This document shows, one piece after another, positions 7,626 to 14,409 of a stretch of DNA of 14,409 nucleotides; position 1 is the stretch's first letter, and the number at the start of each line of letters is the position of its first letter. Source of the stretch: Chitinophagaceae bacterium UBA2793. Its GTDB lineage: Bacteria; Bacteroidota; Bacteroidia; Chitinophagales; Chitinophagaceae. The stretch is taken from assembly GCA_002352045.1 (NCBI GenBank), contig DEHT01000071.1:11243-25651 (forward strand), given 5' to 3'. The position numbers and the translations under genes were made by a program. Below the pieces are notes generated by a model. That model had not been told where the DNA came from and did not search any database. It worked only from the letters and a program-made list of their open reading frames with translations.

Positions 7626-10600
7626 ATGAGAAAGATCACTCCACGAATCTTTAAAAACTTCTGTGTATGCTTAGTTTTCATTCTTAGTTCGGGTTTGGCG
7701 TATGCCCAAAATACCGTTTCGGGAAGAGTTACAGATGCACGAGGAACCGGCATTGAAGGTGCTACGGTTTCTGTAAAAGGCAGCAATGTGGCCACCGCCA
7801 CTATTGCCGATGGAAGTTTTAGTTTATCTATTCCTTCAAATGCCCGCACCCTGGTTATTTCAGGAGTAGGCTACACCACTCAGGAACTTGCCATTAATGG
7901 AAGAACGAGTTTTAATGTTACCATGCAAACCGCAGCTACCGACTTAAACGAAGTGGTTGTAGTGGGCTATGGTACTGCACGTAAAAAAGACCTTACCGGT
8001 GCTGTTGCTACGGTAGGTGCAAAAGATTTTCAAAAAGGTGTTACCGGTACTCCCGAACAATTATTGGTGGGTAAGGTTGCCGGTGTTAGCATTGTTTCAA
8101 ATGGCGGCTCGCCAGGTGCCGGAAGCACCATTCGCATTAGAGGTAATGCATCCATGTTATCTAATGATCCATTAATTATTATTGATGGAGTACAAACCAG
8201 TGGTGGTGGCATTGCCGGATCGCCCAACATTCTTTCAACCATCAATCCAAACGATATTGAAAGTTTCACCATTTTAAAAGATGCATCTGCAGCCGGTATT
8301 TACGGTTCTCGTGCAACCAGTGGTGTTATTATCATTACTACCAAAAAAGGAAAGAGCGGGAAACCCAAATTTAATTTCACTACTCAATATTCGGTGGGTA
8401 AGGTTTCTAAAAAAATGGATGTGTTGAGCGCCAACCAATTCAGAGATTTTGTAAACACACATGGCAATTCTTCGCAAATAGCACAAATGGGTGTAGCTTC
8501 TACCGATTGGCAAGATGAAATTTACCAAAGAGCACAAGGTGTTGACAACAACCTTAGCATTAGCGGTGGTACCAAAGGAAAATTAAAAATGCCTTACCGG
8601 GTATCGGTGGGTTACAATTTACAGGAAGGTATTTTAAAAACCGGCAAAATGGAAAGGTTTAGCGGCGGGGTTAATTTAAATCCTTCTTTATTAAACAATC
8701 ATTTGAAATTTGATATAAGCGTAAAGGGTACCAAAACTCAATCTCGCTTTGCTGATGAAGGAGGTGTAATAGGTGGTGCGGTAAGATTTAATCCTACGGT
8801 ACCGGTGTTTACCGGTGCAGGCATGTACAACGGTTACTACGAACTGTTAGACCCCAATACCACTACCGGATTAAAAGGTCTTGCTCCCCGAAACCCAATG
8901 GGAATGCTAATGGGCAGAGATAACCAAAGTGATGTATATAGAAGCATTGGTAATGCACAGGTAGATTATAAGTTTCATTTTTTACCCGAGTTGAGAGCCA
9001 ATGTAAATGTGGGTTACGATATAGCAGAAGGTAAAGGCGAAGCAAGAGTTAACGAACAAGCGGCCGTTGATTACATGCGTCAAAGTAACAATGCCGGTGT
9101 AGGTAACGGACGAATTGCTCCTTACAAACAAAAGTTCAATAATACTTTCTTAGAATCTTATTTAAATTATGCTACCGATATAAATGCCATTGATAGTAGA
9201 ATTGATTTAACGGCAGGGTATGGTTGGTACGATAATATTTATAAGAACTATGCATTGCCTACTTATTTTGCCAACGGTGTTTTATCCGATAGCATTACGG
9301 GCTTCCCTTACGATGAACCACAGCATCGTTTAATATCTTACTACGGTCGTGCAAACTTTACCATCATGAATAAATATTTGCTCACCGGTACTTTCCGTAG
9401 AGATGGTTCTTCAAAACTAAATCCCGATGGAAGATGGTTGAATTATTTCTCCGGTGCTGCTGCATGGAAAATAAGCGAAGAAAATTTCCTTAAAAACAGC
9501 AAAGTAATATCCGACCTTAAATTAAGAGGCAGTTATGGTATTACCGGCCAGCAGGAAGGTATTGGTATTTACTCTTACCTCAATGTTTATAATTTAAGTA
9601 CGGCTACTGCCATGTATCAATTAGGCAACGATTTTTATTATATGGCTCGTCCTGCTTCTTACAATCCACGCCTGGCATGGCAGGAAACTTATACCAGCAG
9701 TGTGGCCCTGGATTATGGTTTGTTTAATAACCGCATTACCGGTACCATTGAAGCATATCTGAAAGAAAGTGAAGGTTTGCTCAACAGTGTATCGCAACCG
9801 GCCGGTATCAGCTTTGCTCCGGTAGAGTTTATGAACATAGGTACCATGGAAAATAAGGGTATTGAATTTACCATCAACACTGTTGCAGTTAAATCAAAAA
9901 ATTGGAATGTTGATTTTGGATACAATGTAACCTACAACAAAAATAAAATTACCAAACTTACCCAGTTTGACGATCCATCTTATGAAGGTATTCGCTGGGG
10001 TGGTCGTTCAGGCGGAACCGGTGGTTCTATTCTTATAAATTCAGTAGGGCATCCATTTGGTTCTTTTTACGTATTTAAACAAGTATATGGTGCCGATGGT
10101 AAACCCATTGACAACCTGTTTGAAGATTTAAACAGAGATGGTGTAATTAACGATAAAGATTTGTACAGGTACAAATCAATTAACCCCGATGTATTGATGG
10201 GCTTTAGTGCCAATATTGGTTACAAAAAATGGAATCTTGGTTTTGTAGCAAGAGCAAGCATCGGCAACTATATTTATAACAACGTAGCCAGTGCCACCGG
10301 AACCTATAGAAACCTATTTGATCCATTGGGTTATTTAGCCAATGTTTCTACAGAAATTTTGAAATCCGGTTTTTCGGGAACTGGGGATAAATACTTTAAT
10401 TCCGATTACTATATTCAAAATGCATCTTTTGTACGATTGGATAATATTAATGTAGGATACAACTTTGGTAAAGTACTCGACAATAAAGCCAACCTTCGTT
10501 TTGTAGGTACTTTGCAAAATGTATTTGTAATAAGCAAATACAAAGGTGCTGATCCGGAAATTGGTTCGGGTATCGACAACAGTTTTTATCCAAGGCCACG

Positions 10601-10634
10601 TACCCTTACTTTAGGATTAAACTTCGATTTCTAA
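7626..10634 (+). CDS. susC: SusC/RagA-family TonB-linked outer-membrane oligosaccharide importer
   Basis: This 1002-residue outer-membrane protein has the normal length and order of SusC proteins. A signal peptide (1-27, AYA then Gln) is followed by a carboxypeptidase-regulatory-like beta domain (about 30-100) and a TonB-box-like segment DLNEVVVVGYGT (106-117). The plug domain runs about 118-240, with LLVGKVAGVSI, TIRIRGN and DPLIIIDGV (181-189), and a 22-stranded barrel ends in Asn-Phe-Asp-Phe. The terminal Phe is the usual BAM insertion signal. It imports glucan oligosaccharides into the periplasm using TonB energy, with SusD as lid. It is first in a four-gene unit, with susD 30 nt downstream. 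Specificity for starch is inferred from the GH13 enzymes and SusE/F proteins around it. Confidence 0.95.
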   Translation: MRKITPRIFKNFCVCLVFILSSGLAYAQNTVSGRVTDARGTGIEGATVSVKGSNVATATIADGSFSLSIPSNARTLVISGVGYTTQELAINGRTSFNVTMQTAATDLNEVVVVGYGTARKKDLTGAVATVGAKDFQKGVTGTPEQLLVGKVAGVSIVSNGGSPGAGSTIRIRGNASMLSNDPLIIIDGVQTSGGGIAGSPNILSTINPNDIESFTILKDASAAGIYGSRATSGVIIITTKKGKSGKPKFNFTTQYSVGKVSKKMDVLSANQFRDFVNTHGNSSQIAQMGVASTDWQDEIYQRAQGVDNNLSISGGTKGKLKMPYRVSVGYNLQEGILKTGKMERFSGGVNLNPSLLNNHLKFDISVKGTKTQSRFADEGGVIGGAVRFNPTVPVFTGAGMYNGYYELLDPNTTTGLKGLAPRNPMGMLMGRDNQSDVYRSIGNAQVDYKFHFLPELRANVNVGYDIAEGKGEARVNEQAAVDYMRQSNNAGVGNGRIAPYKQKFNNTFLESYLNYATDINAIDSRIDLTAGYGWYDNIYKNYALPTYFANGVLSDSITGFPYDEPQHRLISYYGRANFTIMNKYLLTGTFRRDGSSKLNPDGRWLNYFSGAAAWKISEENFLKNSKVISDLKLRGSYGITGQQEGIGIYSYLNVYNLSTATAMYQLGNDFYYMARPASYNPRLAWQETYTSSVALDYGLFNNRITGTIEAYLKESEGLLNSVSQPAGISFAPVEFMNIGTMENKGIEFTINTVAVKSKNWNVDFGYNVTYNKNKITKLTQFDDPSYEGIRWGGRSGGTGGSILINSVGHPFGSFYVFKQVYGADGKPIDNLFEDLNRDGVINDKDLYRYKSINPDVLMGFSANIGYKKWNLGFVARASIGNYIYNNVASATGTYRNLFDPLGYLANVSTEILKSGFSGTGDKYFNSDYYIQNASFVRLDNINVGYNFGKVLDNKANLRFVGTLQNVFVISKYKGADPEIGSGIDNSFYPRPRTLTLGLNFDF

Positions 10635-10664
10635 TTTTCAAACAAACTGTATAAATCTATTTAT

Positions 10665-12266
10665 ATGAAACAGAATATTTTCAAGACATCGTTCATAGCA
10701 ATGGTAAGTTTGTTTACCATTAGCTCATGCGATAGCAATCTTGATTTAATGCCAACCAACGATCTTACTCCCGAAGTACTGTATCGTACGCCGGCAGGTT
10801 ATAAGCAATCGCTTGCAAAATTGTATGGTACCATGGCGCTCACTGGAAACGCAGGCCCTGCGGGCTCTGCCGATGTGTTCTTTCCGGGTTCGGATGAGGG
10901 GCAAAACTCCGATTTCTTCCGTACCTATTGGAATGCACAGGTATTAAGTACCGATGAAGCGGTTACTGCATGGGGCGACCCGGGTTTACCCGATTTTCAT
11001 GCCATCAACACAGCGCCTGCTAATTTGTTTTTGCATGGCCTGTATTATAAAACCATGTACCAGGTGGCCATTGTAAACGAGTTCTTACGTCAATCAACAG
11101 ACGAAAAATTAGCTTCAAGAAATATTAGCGGCGCCGATGCCGATGCTATCAGAGGGTATAGAAACGAAGCCCGTTTTTTAAGAGCATTTGATTATTGGGT
11201 AATGATTGACCTGTTTGGCAATCCACCATTTGCTACCGAAGCCGATTTAGTAGGTGGCCCAAGCCCACGCCAAATAAGTCGTGCCGAACTGTTTGATTAT
11301 ATTGAAGCAGAATTGCTGGCGATTGAAACCAGCTTACCTGCTGCACGTACCAATGAATATGGCCGTGCCGATCAGGCTGCTGCTCAAGCATTGCTGGCTC
11401 GCTTATATTTAAATGCATCCGTTTATACTGCTGGTGCTAAAGTAAAAAATACCGAAGCAGCTACTTATGCTAAAAAAGTAATTGATGCAGGATATACTTT
11501 AATGACAAATTACAGCTACTTGTTTATGGCTGATAATGATGTGGCCAATACCGAGTCTATTTTTACCATTAACTACGATGGTATAAAAACTCAAGGTTTT
11601 GGTGGCCCTACTTTTTTAATTAAAGGTGGTACAGGAGGCAATATGGTTTCTGCAGATTATGGAATGAACGAAGGCTGGGGCGGACACAGAGCCACTAAAG
11701 CATTGGTACAAAAATTTGACGACCCAAGCGGAGCAACCGATAAACGCCCTATGTTTTTTACCAATGGCCAGTCTTTGGAAATTGCTAATATCACTCAATT
11801 TAAAGAAGGTTATGCCGTTACCAAATACAAAAACAAAAGAAGAAACGGAACCAATGGCAGCAGCACCACTTTTGCTGATACCGATATTCCTTTATTCAGG
11901 CTGGCAGAAATGTATCTTATTTATGCTGAAGCGGTAAAAAGAGGTGGAACCGGTGATGCAAACTTAGCATTAACCTATATCAACAACCTTCGTCAAAGAG
12001 CTTATGGCAATACATCGGGTAATATTACTGCCGGCGACCTAACCCTCGATTTTATTTTAGATGAAAGAGCAAGAGAATTATATTGGGAAGGACATCGTAG
12101 AACCGACCTGGTTCGTTATGGCAAATTTACCGATGGCAGTTATGTATGGCCCTGGAAAGGTGGAGTAGCTTCGGGCACAGGTGTACAGGATTATAAAAAC
12201 ATTTATCCAATACCTGCATCCGATTTAAATGTGAACAGAAACTTACAACAAAACACAGGTTACTAA
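10665..12266 (+). CDS. susD: SusD/RagB-family surface glycan-binding lipoprotein
   Basis: This 533-residue outer-membrane lipoprotein has a lipobox ending ISSC, giving lipid-modified Cys22. The N-terminal SusD half shows the family motif YRNEARFLRAFDYW (165-178) followed by FGNPPF (184-189). TPR-like helices include RADQAAAQALLARLYL (234-249). The C-terminal SusD/RagB half carries ERARELYWEGHRRTDLVRYG, and the end has YPIPASDLNVNRNLQQN, both typical of the family. SusD binds the glucan and closes over SusC for import. The gene follows susC by 30 nt and precedes the first susE-like gene by 20 nt, so it is surely co-transcribed. Which aromatic residues contact starch cannot be told without a structure. 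Confidence 0.94.
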   Translation: MKQNIFKTSFIAMVSLFTISSCDSNLDLMPTNDLTPEVLYRTPAGYKQSLAKLYGTMALTGNAGPAGSADVFFPGSDEGQNSDFFRTYWNAQVLSTDEAVTAWGDPGLPDFHAINTAPANLFLHGLYYKTMYQVAIVNEFLRQSTDEKLASRNISGADADAIRGYRNEARFLRAFDYWVMIDLFGNPPFATEADLVGGPSPRQISRAELFDYIEAELLAIETSLPAARTNEYGRADQAAAQALLARLYLNASVYTAGAKVKNTEAATYAKKVIDAGYTLMTNYSYLFMADNDVANTESIFTINYDGIKTQGFGGPTFLIKGGTGGNMVSADYGMNEGWGGHRATKALVQKFDDPSGATDKRPMFFTNGQSLEIANITQFKEGYAVTKYKNKRRNGTNGSSTTFADTDIPLFRLAEMYLIYAEAVKRGGTGDANLALTYINNLRQRAYGNTSGNITAGDLTLDFILDERARELYWEGHRRTDLVRYGKFTDGSYVWPWKGGVASGTGVQDYKNIYPIPASDLNVNRNLQQNTGY

Positions 12267-12286
12267 TTCATTAAAAAAATATTATC

Positions 12287-13117
12287 ATGAAAAATATTCT
12301 AAAAACATTGCTGGTACTCGTAACAGGTGCAGCCATGTTATATTCATGCAAAAAAGACGAAAACCAGGTACTCTTCCAGGGAGGCACAGCGCCGGTACTT
12401 TCGGCATCTACTGCTTCTATTTCACTTGGTTTTATTACACAAACCGATAGAGCGGTGTTGTTAAACTGGACCAACCCCGATTATAATTTCAATACCGGTA
12501 TCAGTTCACAGGATGTTTCTTACACTTTTGAAATTGATACCGTGGGAGCCAATTTTACCAATCCTAAAAAACAGCAGGTAACCATTGCCAACAATCTTTC
12601 ATTCGACCTTACCCAAGGCCAGTTGAACGATTATTTATTAAACCAATTGGAGTTAAAGCCTGCAATGCCGCACCAAATTGAAATGCGTATTATCTCAAGC
12701 ATCGGTGGGGTAGAAGCCACTAAATTAATTTCCAACAAACTTACTTATACTATTACACCCTATGCCATTCCTCCTAAAGTTGACCCTCCTGCATCGGGTG
12801 AATTGTATATGGTAGGTAGTGCCACACCGGGCGGTTGGAACAATCCGGTACCATCACCTGCACAAAAATTTACCAAAGTAAGCGAAACATTGTATGAACT
12901 TACTGTAGATATTTCTCCGGGTGGCTCATACCTCTTCTTACCGGTAAATGGTAGCTGGAGTGCTAAGTATGGTTTTATTGGCAGCAACAATACTAATAAT
13001 GTTAACGGCGACGATTTTAAAGCCGAAGGCGGTGATATGCTGGCTCCTTCTACCAGTGGAAGCCACAAAATAGTGGTGGATTTCCAAAGAGGAAAATGGA
13101 CCATTACCAAATTATAA
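12287..13117 (+). CDS. susE: SusE-like starch-binding lipoprotein with one C-terminal binding module
   Basis: This 276-residue lipoprotein has lipobox LYSC with Cys21. The following KKDE is charged like lipoprotein export signals that send proteins to the Bacteroidota cell surface. An N-terminal SusE domain of Ig-like type (about 30-160, ending ISNKLTYTITPYAIPPKV) is followed by one SusE/F-type carbohydrate-binding module (about 170-276). The module contains LYMVGSATPGGWNNPVP, LPVNGSWSAKYGF and a final HKIVVDFQRGKW. Bacteroides SusE has two such modules, so this is a shortened version. Its role is to hold starch at the cell surface for the amylase and SusCD. It lies 20 nt after susD and 37 nt before a second gene of the same kind, probably its paralogue. 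Confidence 0.87.
   Translation: MKNILKTLLVLVTGAAMLYSCKKDENQVLFQGGTAPVLSASTASISLGFITQTDRAVLLNWTNPDYNFNTGISSQDVSYTFEIDTVGANFTNPKKQQVTIANNLSFDLTQGQLNDYLLNQLELKPAMPHQIEMRIISSIGGVEATKLISNKLTYTITPYAIPPKVDPPASGELYMVGSATPGGWNNPVPSPAQKFTKVSETLYELTVDISPGGSYLFLPVNGSWSAKYGFIGSNNTNNVNGDDFKAEGGDMLAPSTSGSHKIVVDFQRGKWTITKL
12794..13114 (+). repeat. SusE/F starch-binding module, copy 1 of 3
   Basis: This segment encodes about 107 residues and is homologous to the two tandem modules at 13629-13952 and 13968-14303. All three start with a LF/LY-x-VG-(S/D)-AT run leading to GGWNNPVP. They continue with YLxLP followed by NGSW and end in VDF followed by GK. At DNA level GGAACAA(T/C)CC is shared by all three in the GGWNNP stretch. 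It is a coding repeat from domain duplication, not a mobile repeat. Confidence 0.8.
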
Positions 13118-13154
13118 TTTTTAAAACTGATTGCATCAATCAAAATAGTTTAAA

Positions 13155-14306
13155 ATGAAAAAAATATTTTATCTCTGCGCTGCCGTTTTAATTGGCTTTG
13201 CGTCCTGCGACAAGGTAGATAACCTGCCCGTTTATGGCAACGGTACGGCACCGCAGTTAACAGCTTCTGCTGCATCGGTAGCGCCCACTGCTGCTGATTC
13301 AAATAATGTAGCACTTACGTTAAACTGGACCTATCCCAATCATGCTACCGACTCTTCCTTAATAAAGTATGTAGTAGAAATTGATTCGGTAACTAAATCT
13401 TTTAATAACCCTATTCGCAAAACGGTAAGTGGCGTACTCACTACTGATTTTATTGCAAAAGAACTCAACACCGCATTACTTGCACGTGGCTACGCTTTTA
13501 ATATTGCTGTAAGTATGGAGGTAAGAGTGATATCTTCTTATGCCAATAACAACGAAAGGCTCATTTCAAATGTACTGCCCATAAGCATTACTCCTTATAA
13601 AGTGCCGCCAAGAGTAGCATTGCCCATTACCGGCAAACTCTTTATTGTAGGATCTGCCACCATGGGCGGATGGAACAATCCTGTGCCAACGCCTACACAA
13701 GAATTGGCAAGATTGGATGAAACCACCTGGGGCGGTGTTTTTGAAATGAATAGCGGTAGCCATTATTTATTATTACCCGAAAACGGTAGTTGGGATAATA
13801 AATTTTCTGTAGCCACCAATACCATTCCGGGTTTAAACGAAGGCGGCGATTTTGGATTTAATTTGCCCGATAATATTCCAGGCCCTTCCAATGCAGGCTG
13901 GTATAAAATAATTGTAGATTTTCAAACCGGAAAATTTAAAGTAACGCCTTACGCCAATGCTTTGCCTACCGATTTATTTTTAGTAGGTGATGCTACACCC
14001 GGCGGATGGAACAACCCTGTTCCGGTACCATCGCAACAAATGACCCGTTTAAATGCATCGCAATGGAGCATATCGCTCAACTTTACCGGAAGTGGCAAAT
14101 ACCTTTTGTTACCGGTGAACGGAAGCTGGAGCGTAAAATATGCGGTACCCGACAATACCGTAACCGATTTGTGGAAAGGCGGAGAACTACTTTACAATAG
14201 CGGTCAGGATATACCCGGCCCCAACACAGCCGGAACAAAAACTTTGTTGGTTGATTTTGCCACAAAAGAAAACTACGCTGTAGGGAAATTTACAGTTACT
14301 CCATAA
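13155..14306 (+). CDS. susF: SusE/SusF-like starch-binding lipoprotein with two tandem C-terminal modules
   Basis: This 383-residue lipoprotein has lipobox GFASC with Cys18, followed by Asp-Lys. The N-terminal domain (about 28-150) parallels that of the preceding gene: GNGTAPQLTASAASV against GGTAPVLSASTAS, and ISNVLPISITPYKVPPRV against ISNKLTYTITPYAIPPKV. Two binding modules follow at about 159-266 and 272-383, each with GGWNNPVP, YLLLP and NGSW. Bacteroides SusF carries three modules, so the symbol reflects position and type, not strict orthology; it could equally be called a second SusE. It should sit on the outer membrane and bind starch, adding affinity and reach beyond the single-module neighbour. 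It is the last gene of the susC unit, ending 23 nt before a strong terminator. Confidence 0.86.
   Translation: MKKIFYLCAAVLIGFASCDKVDNLPVYGNGTAPQLTASAASVAPTAADSNNVALTLNWTYPNHATDSSLIKYVVEIDSVTKSFNNPIRKTVSGVLTTDFIAKELNTALLARGYAFNIAVSMEVRVISSYANNNERLISNVLPISITPYKVPPRVALPITGKLFIVGSATMGGWNNPVPTPTQELARLDETTWGGVFEMNSGSHYLLLPENGSWDNKFSVATNTIPGLNEGGDFGFNLPDNIPGPSNAGWYKIIVDFQTGKFKVTPYANALPTDLFLVGDATPGGWNNPVPVPSQQMTRLNASQWSISLNFTGSGKYLLLPVNGSWSVKYAVPDNTVTDLWKGGELLYNSGQDIPGPNTAGTKTLLVDFATKENYAVGKFTVTP
13629..13952 (+). repeat. SusE/F starch-binding module, copy 2 of 3
   Basis: This is the first of the two tandem modules in the last gene (residues about 159-266). It has VGSATMGGWNNPVP, HYLLLPENGSW and IIVDFQTGKF. 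It differs from the other two copies by Met after the SAT run and by ENGSWDNKF where they have VNGSW-S-(A/V)-KY. Confidence 0.78.
13968..14303 (+). repeat. SusE/F starch-binding module, copy 3 of 3
   Basis: This is the second tandem module in the last gene (residues about 272-383). It has VGDATPGGWNNPVP, YLLLPVNGSWSVKY and LLVDF, plus a short insert (TKENYAV) before GKF. In the VNGSWSxKY stretch it is closer to the module of the neighbouring 276-residue protein than to its own tandem partner, so module shuffling or duplication from that gene is possible. Confidence 0.78.
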
Positions 14307-14329
14307 AATTGCATAATATAATTTTTTAC

Positions 14330-14364
14330 GAGGCTGTCTCAAAAGTCCGAGACAGCCTCTTTTT
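14330..14364 (+). terminator. Strong intrinsic terminator closing the sus locus
   Basis: GAGGCTGTCTC (14330-14340) and GAGACAGCCTC (14349-14359) form a perfect 11-bp stem with an 8-nt loop, followed directly by TTTTT. It lies 23 nt after the stop of the last SusE/F-type gene. The T-run is on the + side only, so it terminates transcription of the susC unit. The arm sequence also resembles terminal inverted repeats that I recall from some Bacteroidota insertion sequences. The last 45 nt of the window show nothing else. Confidence 0.9.
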
Positions 14365-14409
14365 ATTCAGTAAGGGGATGGAGAAATTTTTTGTTTAAGC
14401 GATTCTCAA

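Noticed and set aside
12760..13143. 127-codon open frame on the minus strand across the first SusE-like gene
   Set aside because: It lies antisense within a well-supported coding gene, has no recognisable domain, and its length is explained by shadow coding bias. The same applies to the frames at 3774-4043 and 8274-8537.
12794..14303. Direct repeats in the last two genes as a mobile or CRISPR-like repeat
   Set aside because: The similarity is at protein-domain scale (about 110 residues), in frame and diverged at silent sites, so it is domain duplication.

Overview
The window looks like a complete starch/maltodextrin (or related alpha-glucan) utilisation locus of the Sus type from a Bacteroidota bacterium. 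A SusC/SusD pair, SusE-like lipoproteins, a type IX secretion (T9SS) C-terminal tail and AT-rich, Shine-Dalgarno-poor gene starts all point to this phylum. The style of the proteins and the T9SS tail suggest a free-living member of Chitinophagaceae/Sphingobacteriia rather than a gut Bacteroides, but that placement is an inference. All eight genes are on the + strand, no gap between genes exceeds 160 bp, and I see no mobile gene or broken gene.

Layout. 1-115: leader with a candidate operator. 116-1492: MFS sugar transporter of the GPH/SLC45-like type. 1520-3391: SusA-like periplasmic GH13 enzyme. 3392-3543: intergenic promoter region with a second candidate operator. 3544-6729: large multidomain GH13 alpha-amylase with a T9SS tail. 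6770-7495: NrtR-like regulator with a degenerate Nudix domain and a winged helix. 7496-7625: promoter region with a third candidate operator. 7626-10634: SusC. 10665-12266: SusD. 12287-13117 and 13155-14306: two SusE/SusF-type lipoproteins with one and two starch-binding modules. 14330-14364: strong intrinsic terminator closing the locus.

Inferred working scheme. The T9SS-exported amylase cuts starch outside the cell. SusD and the SusE/F lipoproteins hold glucan at the surface, and SusC with TonB imports oligosaccharides. The SusA-like enzyme breaks them down in the periplasm, and the MFS protein carries maltose or glucose across the inner membrane.

The most notable observation is regulatory. 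A 15-bp palindrome, GTGTA-N5-TACAC, occurs exactly three times by eye (76-90, 3513-3527, 7585-7599), each 16-26 nt ahead of the first gene of a putative transcription unit. The only transcription factor in the window is a Nudix-derived regulator that has lost its catalytic glutamates. This suggests a sus locus controlled by an NrtR/AraR-like sensor instead of the membrane regulator SusR, with all three units forming one local regulon.
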